Source: Streptomyces sp. CB02923
GTDB taxonomy: Bacteria > Actinomycetota > Actinomycetes > Streptomycetales > Streptomycetaceae
Assembly: GCF_001905005.1 (NCBI RefSeq)
Contig: NZ_LWKZ01000025.1
Span: forward strand, 558,001 to 622,000
Reading direction: 5' to 3'
Length of the DNA stretch: 64,000 nucleotides
A model generated the notes under the pieces. It had not been told where the DNA came from, did not search any database, and worked only from the letters and a program-made list of their open reading frames with translations. The position numbers and the translations under genes are program-made. Positions 1 through 8,487 of the stretch are shown here, in pieces; positions within the stretch are counted from its first letter, which is position 1, and each line of letters opens with the position of its first letter.

Positions 1-1
1 C

Positions 2-934
2 GGCGAAATCCTTATCGACGTGACGGCGACGGCCGTCAACCGTGCTGATCTTCTTCAGCGGCAGGGGCACTACGACCCGCCCCCAGGAGCGAGCCCGTAC
101 CCCGGTCTGGAGTGCTCCGGCCACGTGGCAGAGCTGGGGGAGGGAGTACAGGGCTGGGAAGTCGGCCAGCCGGTGTGTGCGCTGCTGTCCGGCGGCGGCT
201 ACGCCGAGAAAGTGACGGCCCCCGCCGGGCAAGTGCTACCAGTGCCGAAGGGGGTCTCTGTGGTCGACGCTGCCGCCCTGCCAGAGGCGACGGCAACCGT
301 CTGGTCTAACATCTTCATGGGTGGGGGTACCGCCACAAGCTCCAACGTCTTCATGATCGCGCACCTGCGGCCGGGCGAGACGCTGCTCGTGCACGGCGGC
401 TCCAGCGGCATCGGCACGATGGCGATCCAGCTGGCCAAGGCCGTCGGCGCCCGGGTCGCGGTGACCGCGGGCAGCGCCGACAAGCTGGCCCGCTGCGCCG
501 AACTGGGCGCCGACATCCTCGTCAACTACCGGGAGCAGGACTTCGTCGAGGAGGTGCGCAAGGCCACCGACGGCAAGGGCGCGGACGTCATCCTGGACAT
601 CATGGGCGCCAAGTACCTCGACCCGAACGTCAAGGCGCTGGCCACCAACGGGCGGCTCGCGATCATCGGCCTCCAGGGCGGCGCCAAGGCGGAGTTGAAC
701 CTCGGCGCGCTGCTCACCAAGCGCGGCGCCGTCACCGCCACCTCGCTGCGCGGCCGTCCGCTGGCCGAGAAGGCGTCGATCGTCGCGGCCGTACGGGAAC
801 ACGTCTGGCCGCTGATCGAGAACGGCCAGGTCAAGCCGATCGTGGACCGTACGCTGCCGATCGCGGAGGCCGCCGAGGCGCACCGGATCGTGGATGCGAG
901 CGGCCATGTGGGCAAGGTCGTCCTGACCGTCTGA
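2..934 (+). CDS. NAD(P)H quinone oxidoreductase, PIG3-like (5' end outside window)
   Basis: Medium-chain dehydrogenase/reductase of the quinone oxidoreductase (PIG3/TP53I3-like) type, expected to reduce quinones with NAD(P)H in the cytoplasm. The open frame runs in from the left edge, so the true start lies upstream and about 310 residues are visible. The N-terminal GroES-like part carries RQGHYDPPPG and GLECSGHVAELG, which are hallmarks of the PIG3 branch. The Rossmann part carries the cofactor loop HGGSSGIGTMAIQLAK. No zinc-site cysteines are seen, as expected for this branch. Two oddities stand out: an insertion after WSNIFM that almost repeats SNVFM (around bases 300-350), and a sharp change in codon bias at that same point. 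These are treated as a finding. Confidence 0.9.
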   Translation, partial: GEILIDVTATAVNRADLLQRQGHYDPPPGASPYPGLECSGHVAELGEGVQGWEVGQPVCALLSGGGYAEKVTAPAGQVLPVPKGVSVVDAAALPEATATVWSNIFMGGGTATSSNVFMIAHLRPGETLLVHGGSSGIGTMAIQLAKAVGARVAVTAGSADKLARCAELGADILVNYREQDFVEEVRKATDGKGADVILDIMGAKYLDPNVKALATNGRLAIIGLQGGAKAELNLGALLTKRGAVTATSLRGRPLAEKASIVAAVREHVWPLIENGQVKPIVDRTLPIAEAAEAHRIVDASGHVGKVVLTV

Positions 935-1109
935 CCCGGTAGGACTGCCCGTAGCCCGTAGCCCGTAGTGCGGTGGTGTCACGGTTCCGGCACCAGGTTC
1001 CGGCACCACCGCGCGCCCGGCCCAATGCCCGGTACACCCGGGGTGCCGCACCTATCCCCCCGTGTGACGCTGAGGAGATCAGGCGACGACTCCGCAGGCA
1101 CGGGAGGTC

Positions 1110-2186
1110 ATGGGCGTGACTTCAGGACTCGTGACCCCGGGGCCCGCGGCCGTTGCGGCCGCAACGGCCGCAACGCCGGAACGGCAGCGGCCCGGTCCGC
1201 GCCGTTCGTGCCGTCCAAACCGTTCGTGCCGTCCATACCCCTCGTGCCGCTCGCGCCGTCCGCGCCGCCCAAGCGGGTTCCGTCCCCGCCTCGCGTACGG
1301 TCTGCTGCTCGTCACCGCCCTGCTGCCCCTTCCCCTGCCCCTCCCCCTGCCCCACGTGACCGCGTCGGCGGCAGCGGCGAAGGCCACAGTGGCGGTGGCG
1401 GTGGCAATCCCCGAAACCAACGGCAGGGACACCGGCAGGGGCACGGGCACCGGCACCGGCGCAGAACCAGGCACAAGCACCGGCGCGGGCTCCGGCACGG
1501 GAACCGGCGCGGGCTCCGGCGCGAACACCGGCGCAGCCACCCCCCGCGACCCAGCCCCCGATCCAGCCCCCGAAACCACCGCCCCCGCCCCGGCCCGTAC
1601 CCCCGCCCGTACCCCCGCCGCCCCCCTGGCCGGACCGAACCAGGTACAGCCCAATCCCCTGAGCCCTCTCCTCCCGGCCCCGCTGGGCCCCCTGCTCGGC
1701 TCCGGCCCAGGCCCCTCCCACCCGGCCAACTCTGCTCACCCGACCCACCCGCCCCACCCATCTCTCCCCGACCTCCCGGGAAGCGGCCTGTCCGCATCGA
1801 ACGGCCCCTCGGCCGGTGTGGGCGCCCCATACGGCCGGTCGCCCCGCCCCCCGTCCCCCGCGACCACCCCCAAACGCCCTGGAGCGGCCTCTCCCGCCCC
1901 CACAGCCACCCGCCGGGGCGATCTGGCCGGGCGCCTCGCCAACCGGCCCTACGTGCCTCTGCCGCCCCTCCAGGCGCCCGCGCCGTCGGCGTCCGCCGCC
2001 CGGTCGCACGGTCCCTCCCGCTACGCGCCCGGTGCGGTGCCCGGCGCCGCCTCCGCCGCGTCGCCCGCCCCGTACGCCGACACCGACCCGGGCAGCGGCG
2101 TCCACCGGGTCCTCCCTCTGGGCGCGGGCATGGCCCTGACCGGCCTCGGGCTCGCCTTCATCGCCCTACGGCTGAGACGTTCCTGA
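1110..2186 (+). CDS. Pro/Ala/Gly-rich cell-surface protein, hypothetical
   Basis: No recognised family. The 358-residue product begins with an Arg/Cys/Pro-rich stretch (repeats around RSCRP), then a hydrophobic segment (YGLLLVTALLPLPLPL) that could be a signal or anchor. A very long low-complexity region of Pro, Ala, Gly and Thr follows, and the protein ends with a membrane segment (GMALTGLGLAFIAL) and a basic RLRRS tail. That end arrangement is common in streptomycete wall-linked or membrane-tethered proteins. The frame was chosen over the overlapping plus-strand frame from 968 and two minus-strand frames because only this one gives a sensible hydrophobic N-terminal segment and C-terminal anchor. 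GC richness leaves all frames open here, so the exact frame and start remain uncertain. An 11-bp repeat array begins at its stop codon. Confidence 0.5.
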   Translation: MGVTSGLVTPGPAAVAAATAATPERQRPGPRRSCRPNRSCRPYPSCRSRRPRRPSGFRPRLAYGLLLVTALLPLPLPLPLPHVTASAAAAKATVAVAVAIPETNGRDTGRGTGTGTGAEPGTSTGAGSGTGTGAGSGANTGAATPRDPAPDPAPETTAPAPARTPARTPAAPLAGPNQVQPNPLSPLLPAPLGPLLGSGPGPSHPANSAHPTHPPHPSLPDLPGSGLSASNGPSAGVGAPYGRSPRPPSPATTPKRPGAASPAPTATRRGDLAGRLANRPYVPLPPLQAPAPSASAARSHGPSRYAPGAVPGAASAASPAPYADTDPGSGVHRVLPLGAGMALTGLGLAFIALRLRRS

Positions 2187-2280
2187 CCCGCACCTGACCT
2201 GTACCCGACCCGTACCTGACCCGTACTCGACCCGAACCCGACCCGTACTCGACCCGTACCTGACCCGTACCCGACCCGCT
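2182..2280. repeat. 11-bp tandem repeat array, nine units
   Basis: Nine consecutive units of the type cctgacccgta (variants cccgacccgta, ctcgacccgta). The first unit contains the TGA stop of the preceding gene (2184-2186), so the array grew out of the gene's end. It fills most of the gap before the proteasome activator gene. Confidence 0.9.
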
Positions 2281-2402
2281 CAGGACAGGGCCCGGCCCCG
2301 CACCCCCGCACCTCACCCCCAAGCTCGTCCGCCTCCGGAGGTTGGATCACCTTTCTCCCAGGGCACAACCGTTCCTAGTCAGCTGTACGAGAGAATGGCG
2401 GC

Positions 2403-2969
2403 ATGGATATGCCGATGAACGAACGGTCGCAGGAGAGCCCGCACGTCCTGGTTGTCGGCCCGGACGGAATGGCTCTCGGCAGCGCCGGCCCCGGTGGCGG
2501 GGACGGCGACGACGAGTCCCGCGAGGTTCCCGTGACGGACATGGTGGAACAGCCCGCAAAGGTCATGCGCATCGGCAGCATGATCAAGCAGCTTCTCGAA
2601 GAGGTGAAGGCGGCTCCGCTGGACGAGGCGAGCCGGGTGCGCCTCAAGGAGATCCACTCCAGCTCGGTCAAGGAGCTGGAGGACGGCCTGGCGCCCGAGC
2701 TGGTCGAGGAGCTGGAGCGGCTGTCGCTGCCGTTCACCGACGACTCGGTGCCCACGGACGCGGAACTGCGCATTGCGCAGGCGCAGTTGGTGGGCTGGCT
2801 GGAGGGCCTGTTCCACGGCATCCAGACCGCGCTGTTCGCCCAGCAGATGGCGGCCCGCGCGCAGTTGGAGCAGATGCGCCGCGCGCTGCCGCCCGGCGCG
2901 GTGGCGGCCGAGGACCTGGAACAGCCCACGCCGGGCCAGGGCAGCGCCCGCTCCGGCCCGTACCTTTAA
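2403..2969 (+). CDS. bpa: Bacterial proteasome activator Bpa (PafE family)
   Basis: ATP-independent activator that forms a ring on the actinobacterial 20S proteasome and opens its gate for unfolded substrates. The 188-residue product has the family's variable acidic N-terminus (about 1-45) and then the conserved helical core from VTDMVEQPAKVMRIGSMIKQ to about residue 165, including LKEIHSSSVKELEDGL and LVGWLEGLFHGIQTALFAQQ. It ends in GPYL, which fits the hydrophobic-Tyr-X tail that docks into the proteasome alpha ring (GQYL in the mycobacterial protein). The start at 2403 gives MDMPMNERS; an in-frame ATG four codons later is an alternative. No proteasome genes are adjacent. A 12-bp repeat array and an imperfect hairpin lie downstream. 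Confidence 0.9.
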   Translation: MDMPMNERSQESPHVLVVGPDGMALGSAGPGGGDGDDESREVPVTDMVEQPAKVMRIGSMIKQLLEEVKAAPLDEASRVRLKEIHSSSVKELEDGLAPELVEELERLSLPFTDDSVPTDAELRIAQAQLVGWLEGLFHGIQTALFAQQMAARAQLEQMRRALPPGAVAAEDLEQPTPGQGSARSGPYL

Positions 2970-2977
2970 CAAACGAA

Positions 2978-3061
2978 CGCGCACCGATACGCGAACCGAT
3001 ACACGTACGGATAACACGCCGGATCCACGCACCGACACGCGAACCGACACGCGCACCGACA
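2978..3061. repeat. 12-bp tandem repeat array, seven units
   Basis: Seven consecutive 12-base units of the type cgcgaaccgaca (variants cgcgcaccgata, cacgtacggata) start nine bases after the bpa stop codon. The middle units are most diverged and the last three most alike. No open frame or known element explains it. Confidence 0.85.
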
Positions 3062-3067
3062 TAGGAA

Positions 3068-3103
3068 GAGGGCCCGCCGCGCACCCCGCGCGCCGGGCCC
3101 CTC
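3068..3103. terminator. Imperfect hairpin between convergent bpa and kinase genes
   Basis: GGGCCCGCCGCGC and GCGCGCCGGGCCC can pair with a single mismatch around a short loop. It lies between the ends of two convergent genes, where a shared Rho-independent terminator is expected. No T-tract follows, which is usual in Streptomyces. Confidence 0.5.
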
Positions 3104-3199
3104 CCATGTCACGACCACCTGGAGAAACCGGGCCACAACCGCCGCCCGGACACCCCCGTAGCCAGTCAGCCCTTAGTCCTCAGCCCTCAACCCTCAGCC

Positions 3200-4999
3200 C
3201 TAAGAGCTACGCCCCGACGACACCGTCAGGTGAATCTTCTCGCCGCCCTTCGGATCCCACAGGGAGAGCGGCGACTGGCTGATGACGGTGTTCTTGCCGT
3301 AGATGGAGCTGTCGCGCTCGGAGATCTCGTACAACCAGCCGGCCGCGTCCATGCACTGCTTCACCGAGTCCAGGTTCTTGCCGTAGAAGGACGGCAGGAA
3401 GATCTTGCCCTTCTGGGAGTAGCTCTTGGCCGGGTCGGTGCACCGCGTGGTGGAGACCGTGGCCGAGCGGTCCTCGCCCTTGACCGAGGGGGACGGCGAG
3501 TAGGTGTACGGGCTGGTGCGGTGCTTGCTCGGGGTGTCGCTGCCCCCGCTGAGGCCGATGCCGATGGCGATGGCGGTGACCACGACCACGCCGACGATGG
3601 CGGAGATGACGATCACCGGGGTGTTGCCCCGGCCGCCGGAGCGGTTGCCGCCCTGGTTCGTACGGACCGGCGCGGGCGATGGCGGTCCGGCGTACGGCGG
3701 CGGGGTCTGAAAGCTGTTGAACGGAGCCGGGCCTTGGGAAGGAATCGGCGACGGCCCCTGAGAGGGCATCGGAGCCGGTCCCTGAGCGGACATCGGAGCC
3801 GGTCCCTGGGAGGGCATCGGCGACGGCGGCTGGTAGGCGTTGACCGGCGGCGGCGTGGACGGCGCCGAGGGACCGAAGCCCGGCCGGCCGGCCGCCGACG
3901 GGCCGGGGCCCATCTGCGGGCCGGCCTGGGGCGCGGCCTGCGTCGGCTGGTACGGCGTCTGGACGCTCGGCGGCGCCGGGGTGTGCGGTCCCGCGGCGTT
4001 CGGGGACGCGGCCGGGAAGACCGCGGAGGACACCGAGGCGCCGCTGGTGCGGGCGCGCGGGCCCTCGCTGATGATCAGCGGAGTGGCGCCGGGCTGGCCC
4101 GATCCGGCGACGCGCTGACACTCGGCCTGCATCGCCTCGGCGGTCGGGAACCGCTCGTTGGGGTTCTTCTTCAGCGCACGGGCGACCAGCGCGTCCACGG
4201 CGGGCGGCAGCGACCGGTTGATGCTGGAGGGGACCGGCGGCTCCTCCTGGACGTGCGCGTACGCGATGGCCAGCGGCGAGTCCGCGTCGAAGGGCAGCTG
4301 CCCGGTGAGCAGCTCGAAGAGCATGATGCCGACCGAGTAGAGGTCGGAGCGGGCGTCCACGGCGCGGCCGAGCGCCTGCTCGGGGGAGAGGTACTGCGGG
4401 GTGCCGACGACCATGCCGGTCTGGGTCATCGAGGTGACGCCGGACTGCATGGCGCGGGCGATGCCGAAGTCCATGACCTTGACGACGCCGCGCTTGTTCA
4501 GCATGACGTTGCCGGGCTTGATGTCCCGGTGGACCAGGCCCATCTCGTGGCTGGCCTCCAGGGCGGCCAGCACATCGCCGGTGATCTTCAGGGCTTTCTC
4601 GGTGGGCATCGCGCCGAGCTGGGCGATGTCGCTGTCCAGGTCGGAGCGGAGCGGCCGGCCCGCCACGTATTCCATGACGATGTACGGCACCATGCCGCCG
4701 TCGCCCGCGCCGGAGGCACTGTCGGAGAGCGTGTCCTCGCCGGTGTCGAACACCGAGACGATGTTGGGGTGCGTGAGCTTGGCCACGGACTGGGCCTCGC
4801 GCCGGAAGCGCTCACGGAACGCCTGCTCGCGGCCCAGCTCGGTGTGCAGGGTCTTGATCGCGACCTCGCGGTCCAGGACGCTGTCGTAGGCGAGGTGCAC
4901 GGACGCCATGCCGCCGGCGCCCAGAAGATCACGGAGCTGGTAGCGTCCCCCGCCGACCGAGCGGCCCTCGTACCGGCCCTGAGCGCCGTCCTGGCTCAT
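3200..4999 (-). CDS. Ser/Thr protein kinase, PknB type, with one PASTA domain
   Basis: Membrane-anchored eukaryotic-type kinase of 599 residues that phosphorylates Ser/Thr on target proteins. The kinase domain spans about residues 20-280, with glycine loop GAGGMASV, ATP-binding Lys49 (VAIKTL), catalytic HRDIKPGN (157-164), DFG (177-179) and GTPQYLSPEQ. A long Pro/Gln-rich linker follows, including imperfect repeats such as PAPMPSQG. One membrane segment lies near 460-485 (VIVISAIVGVVVV). The outside tail carries a single PASTA-like domain (about 535-597; LPSFYGKNLDSVKQ and NTVISQSPLS), a fold that senses peptidoglycan fragments or lipid II in related kinases. It is divergent from a second kinase across a 586-base gap. 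The upstream region contains a 13-bp repeat array. Confidence 0.92.
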   Translation of the reverse strand: MSQDGAQGRYEGRSVGGGRYQLRDLLGAGGMASVHLAYDSVLDREVAIKTLHTELGREQAFRERFRREAQSVAKLTHPNIVSVFDTGEDTLSDSASGAGDGGMVPYIVMEYVAGRPLRSDLDSDIAQLGAMPTEKALKITGDVLAALEASHEMGLVHRDIKPGNVMLNKRGVVKVMDFGIARAMQSGVTSMTQTGMVVGTPQYLSPEQALGRAVDARSDLYSVGIMLFELLTGQLPFDADSPLAIAYAHVQEEPPVPSSINRSLPPAVDALVARALKKNPNERFPTAEAMQAECQRVAGSGQPGATPLIISEGPRARTSGASVSSAVFPAASPNAAGPHTPAPPSVQTPYQPTQAAPQAGPQMGPGPSAAGRPGFGPSAPSTPPPVNAYQPPSPMPSQGPAPMSAQGPAPMPSQGPSPIPSQGPAPFNSFQTPPPYAGPPSPAPVRTNQGGNRSGGRGNTPVIVISAIVGVVVVTAIAIGIGLSGGSDTPSKHRTSPYTYSPSPSVKGEDRSATVSTTRCTDPAKSYSQKGKIFLPSFYGKNLDSVKQCMDAAGWLYEISERDSSIYGKNTVISQSPLSLWDPKGGEKIHLTVSSGRSS

Positions 5000-5585
5000 G
5001 GTTCCGCTTCCCCCTTGGCGCGCTGTTCCTGCGCACGTGTCGCGGCGCGCCGCGCCTCGTGGCTGTTGTCGTACTCGTCTGCCGCACTCGTCCGATATAC
5101 CCGTCCGACGTACTTGTCCACCGCACTCGTGCGACGTACCGGTACCCGTCCGTGCGGCGGCTGCTGTACCCGTCCGTGCGGCGACGTGTGACGTGTTGAC
5201 GTGTACAGACGTTACTCAACGTCGTGGGCCCGCGGCACCTGTGGCGCGTCGTGGGCCGCGGTGCGCGCGGGTGCGGACGTGCCGAGATCAGTATCGGTTG
5301 TGCCGAGATCCCGCCGAATCCCAGCCCAGTCTGCCCCAGGGCCCGGACACGTCAAGCCGTGTGCCCGTTCCGTGACCAGATGCGCAAGATCCCATTACGG
5401 TCCTGCTCCGTTCGGACCGCGGACCGGCCGGTGGTCACCCCGGGTTAACTTGCGACAATGGGGCCGTAGAAGGTGTGATGACCGGTCCATCACGGGACCG
5501 GCGTGTGCCGCGGAGCCTGTAGCGTGCTCTAGCGAAGACCGAGACCTTACCGCTGTGATGCGGATCGATACGACGGCGAGGACCG
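5000..5585. promoter_or_regulatory. Divergent promoter region between two kinase genes
   Basis: No open frame here looks like a gene. The half next to the PASTA kinase holds five to six 13-bp units (5062-5139) and a 17-bp direct repeat built on gtacccgtccgtgcggcg (about 5142-5183). The half next to the second kinase is plainer. A GCGAGG stretch just before 5586 is a plausible ribosome binding site. No convincing -35/-10 pair was found. Confidence 0.5.
5062..5139. repeat. 13-bp tandem repeats in kinase promoter
   Basis: Units such as tcgtccgatatac, ccgtccgacgtac, ttgtccaccgcac and tcgtgcgacgtac follow one another without gaps, with five clear copies (5075-5139) and a weaker one before. They lie 75-135 bases upstream of the PASTA kinase start. 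Confidence 0.75.
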
Positions 5586-7229
5586 ATGGCACCGACGCAG
5601 AGCCCCCAGGGCCCGTCCGATCCTGATGCCACCGGCTCCAACTCTCCTGATGCAAATCTTTCCGATGCACCGGAGATGTGGGGCAATGGCGGTTTGGTGG
5701 GCGACGGACGCTACCGGCTCACGCACCGGCTCGGCCGTGGCGGCATGGCGGAGGTGTTCGCCGCCGAGGACGTGCGCCTCGGCCGCACCGTCGCCGTCAA
5801 GCTGCTGCGCTCCGACCTCGCGGAAGACCCGGTCTCCAAGGCCCGCTTCACCCGTGAGGCGCAGTCCGTCGCGGGCCTGAACCACCACGCGGTGGTGGCG
5901 GTGTACGACTCCGGCGAGGACTTCGTCGCCGGCAACACGGTGCCGTACATCGTCATGGAGCTGGTCGAGGGCCGCACCATCCGCGACCTGCTGCTGAACG
6001 CGGACGCACCGCCGCCGGACCAGGCGCTGATCATCGTTTCCGGGGTGCTGGAGGCGCTGGCCTACAGCCACCAGCACGGCATCGTGCACCGTGACATCAA
6101 GCCCGCGAACGTGATCATCACGCACAGCGGCGCGGTCAAGGTGATGGACTTCGGCATCGCCCGTGCGCTGCACGGCGCCCAGTCCACGATGACGCAGACC
6201 GGCATGGTCATGGGCACGCCGCAGTACCTGTCGCCCGAGCAGGCCCTCGGCAAGACCGTGGACACCCGCTCCGACCTGTACGCGACCGGCTGTCTGCTGT
6301 ACGAACTGCTGGCCCTGCGCCCACCGTTCACCGGCGAGACCCCGCTGTCGGTCGTCTACCAGCACGTCCAGGACATGCCGGTGCCGCCCTCAGAGGTCGC
6401 CGGGGCGGTGCCGCCGGAGCTGGACGGCCTGGTGATGCGGTCGCTGGCCAAGGACCCGGACGACCGCTTCCAGACCGCGGAGGAGATGCGCGGCCTGGTC
6501 CAGTACGCCTTGCAGATGCTGCACGAGCAGGGCCCCCACACCGGTACGTGGAACACCGGGCCGGTCGCCCTGCACGAGGGCGGGCACACCCCGGCCATGG
6601 GCTCCGCCGCCACCACCGCCCTGCCGCACCCGGACCAGGGGGCGACCACGGCGCAGCCGATCCTGCCTCCCCACATGCGGGACGGGGACGGCGGCTACGA
6701 GGGCGGGCACCGGCCCGCCAAGGGCGGCCGCGGCAAGATCTGGCTGATCGCGGCGCTCGCGGTGATCGCCATCGCGGTCGGTGTGGCCATCGCGCTGCAG
6801 AACGCGGGCAGCGGCGAGAAGCAGACCCCGGCGCCGACCAAGAGCCCGTCGGCCTCGCAGAGCTCCGCGGAGGAGACCACCGACGAGCCGTCCGACGAGC
6901 CGTCGGACACCTACACGCGGCCCGGCAGCTCGAACGGCAACACGGGTACGTACAACCCCCCGACGACGCGCTACCCGAGCAAGCCGCACACCTCCTCGCC
7001 GCCCACCACGCCGCCGCCCACCACCAAGGCGCCGACGACCCCGCCGCCCACCAAGCCGACCAACGGCAACACGAACAGCGGCAACACGAACGGCGGCAAC
7101 ACGAACGGCGGGGCCGACGGCGGCAACGGTGACACCAACGGGAGCACGAACAGCGGCAGCACGAACGCGGGAACCAGCGCCGGCAGCGGTTCGGCCGGCA
7201 CCGGCGGGGACAACGACCTGCTCGACTGA
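5586..7229 (+). CDS. Ser/Thr protein kinase without PASTA domain
   Basis: Second eukaryotic-type kinase, 547 residues. A disordered N-terminus (1-38) precedes the kinase domain, which has glycine loop GRGGMAEV, Lys72 (VAVKLL), HRDIKPAN (168-175), DFG (188-190) and GTPQYLSPEQ. A Gly/Pro-rich linker leads to one membrane segment at about 384-403 (IWLIAALAVIAIAVGVAIAL). The outside tail has no sensor domain: it is Ser/Thr/Pro-rich and ends in Asn-Thr-Gly repeats (NTNSG, NTNGG). Its catalytic core resembles the divergent neighbour, so the pair probably arose by duplication. What the low-complexity tail does is not clear; glycosylation or wall spanning are possibilities, but this is a guess. Confidence 0.9.
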   Translation: MAPTQSPQGPSDPDATGSNSPDANLSDAPEMWGNGGLVGDGRYRLTHRLGRGGMAEVFAAEDVRLGRTVAVKLLRSDLAEDPVSKARFTREAQSVAGLNHHAVVAVYDSGEDFVAGNTVPYIVMELVEGRTIRDLLLNADAPPPDQALIIVSGVLEALAYSHQHGIVHRDIKPANVIITHSGAVKVMDFGIARALHGAQSTMTQTGMVMGTPQYLSPEQALGKTVDTRSDLYATGCLLYELLALRPPFTGETPLSVVYQHVQDMPVPPSEVAGAVPPELDGLVMRSLAKDPDDRFQTAEEMRGLVQYALQMLHEQGPHTGTWNTGPVALHEGGHTPAMGSAATTALPHPDQGATTAQPILPPHMRDGDGGYEGGHRPAKGGRGKIWLIAALAVIAIAVGVAIALQNAGSGEKQTPAPTKSPSASQSSAEETTDEPSDEPSDTYTRPGSSNGNTGTYNPPTTRYPSKPHTSSPPTTPPPTTKAPTTPPPTKPTNGNTNSGNTNGGNTNGGADGGNGDTNGSTNSGSTNAGTSAGSGSAGTGGDNDLLD

Positions 7230-7252
7230 CCGCACCACCGCACCACACAGAG

Positions 7253-7291
7253 CCTGACCACAGCGCCTGACCACAGCGCCTGAACGCAGCG
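7253..7291. repeat. Three 13-bp tandem units after kinase gene
   Basis: cctgaccacagcg occurs twice, followed by cctgaacgcagcg, ending inside the left arm of the terminator hairpin. It starts 23 bases after the stop codon. Confidence 0.75.
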
Positions 7292-7318
7292 GGCGGCCGG
7301 ATCACCGGCCGCCCGCTG
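7287..7318. terminator. Bidirectional hairpin terminator
   Basis: CAGCGGGCGGCCGG and CCGGCCGCCCGCTG form a perfect 14-bp stem around an ATCA loop. It sits between the convergent kinase (+) and phosphotransferase (-) genes, so it can serve both. Confidence 0.8.
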
Positions 7319-7363
7319 TGCTGTCCCCGGGAGGCCACCCGCGTACCCCGGCCCCTCGCCCCC

Positions 7364-8437
7364 TCACTCCGTGAACGCCGCCCGCACCGCCGCGTACTCC
7401 CGCGTCCACCACACCGCCAGCGCCGCGGACGCCGGGAACTGCGGGTCGGCCCGCCGGTCGCCCAGCCGGTAGCGCCAGTCGAGCATCCAGAAGTCGTTGA
7501 GGCGCTCCCACCACACCCGGTGCACGGCGGCGGCCAGTTCCGCCGCACCGGCGCCCGAGGCGCGGCGGTAGGCGGCCGCGTAGGCCCGTACCTTCGGCAG
7601 GTCGAGGGTGCCCGCCGGCTGTACGAAGAAGATCGCGGCGGCCCGTACGGCCTCTTCCGCGCGGGGCTGTACGCCCAGCCGGTCCCAGTCGACGATGGCG
7701 GCCGGTTCGGCGCCCCGGTAGAGCAGGTTGAGCGGGTGGAAGTCGCCGTGCACCCAGCCCGTGGCCGGTACCTGCGCCGCCGCGGGCCGCCGGTGGGCCT
7801 CCCGTTCCAGCAGCGTGCGGCGCTCCAGCAGCCGGTGTTCGGCCAGTTCGTCGAAGCTGCTGCGCGGCCGGGACCGGCGGGCGAGCGCGAGCAGTTCGTC
7901 GATCATCTCGAAGGTGCGCACGGGGTCGGCGCCCGTGTGCTCGTACGGGGCCCGCGTCCCCTTCGGATCGGGCGTCCCCTCATGATCCGGACCTCTCGTC
8001 CCCTCCGGACCACTCGTCCCCTCCGGGTCACGCGTTATGACCTGCTCCAGCGCGGTGTGCACCCGCCCCAGCAGGGCGCCCAGGCGGCAGGACTGGAGGC
8101 GGGTGAGGGCGGCGCCGTCGCGGTGGCGGCCGTCGACCCACGGGTGCAGCGCGTAGCAGCGGCCGCCGAGGACGGTGACCGTACGGCCGTCCGCGTCGGC
8201 GAGCGGCGGGGCGACCGGCAGGCCGAGCGCGCCCAGGCGGAGCGTGGCGCGGTGCTGGCGGGCGATGGCGGCCTGGTCGCCGTCGAGGTGGTGTTTGAGG
8301 AAGTAGCGGCCGTGCGTGGTGGCGAGGCGGTAGCCGCGGTTGAGCAGCCCCTCGGCGACCGGCTCGCACGTCAACGGCTCCCCGGCGCCGTAACGGCGCA
8401 GCAGGGAGCCGAGGGTGTGTCCGTCGGGCGTGGTCAT
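7364..8437 (-). CDS. Phosphotransferase of the aminoglycoside/homoserine kinase-like fold
   Basis: Cytoplasmic small-molecule kinase of the APH/CotH-like superfamily. The substrate cannot be read from sequence. The catalytic loop is HGDFHPLNLLY and the metal-binding motif is IVDWDRLG, both intact. The N-lobe has YFLKHHLDGD with the likely ATP-binding Lys. Between the lobes lies an insert of Pro/Glu/Gly/Thr repeats (PEGT, PKGT units), matching direct DNA repeats around 7960-8035; this part looks disordered and recently expanded. The start is set at the ATG giving MTTPDGH. A GTG nine codons upstream (8464) is possible, but no clear ribosome site precedes it. It converges on the kinase gene. Confidence 0.8.
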   Translation of the reverse strand: MTTPDGHTLGSLLRRYGAGEPLTCEPVAEGLLNRGYRLATTHGRYFLKHHLDGDQAAIARQHRATLRLGALGLPVAPPLADADGRTVTVLGGRCYALHPWVDGRHRDGAALTRLQSCRLGALLGRVHTALEQVITRDPEGTSGPEGTRGPDHEGTPDPKGTRAPYEHTGADPVRTFEMIDELLALARRSRPRSSFDELAEHRLLERRTLLEREAHRRPAAAQVPATGWVHGDFHPLNLLYRGAEPAAIVDWDRLGVQPRAEEAVRAAAIFFVQPAGTLDLPKVRAYAAAYRRASGAGAAELAAAVHRVWWERLNDFWMLDWRYRLGDRRADPQFPASAALAVWWTREYAAVRAAFTE

Positions 8438-8487
8438 CGCCCGGACATCGGATGAGCGCAGCACGCGCCAGATGTTAGATCACCGGG

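Noticed and set aside
968..2197. Alternative plus-strand frame of 409 codons over the Pro-rich gene, plus long minus-strand frames
   Set aside because: Arg/Pro-rich throughout with no hydrophobic or domain-like segments. The frame from 1110 has a signal-like segment and a C-terminal anchor. High GC keeps all frames open here.
3230..5191. 653-codon plus-strand frame across the PASTA kinase
   Set aside because: Antisense to a gene with every kinase motif. Its product is Arg/Gly/Val-rich with no domain.
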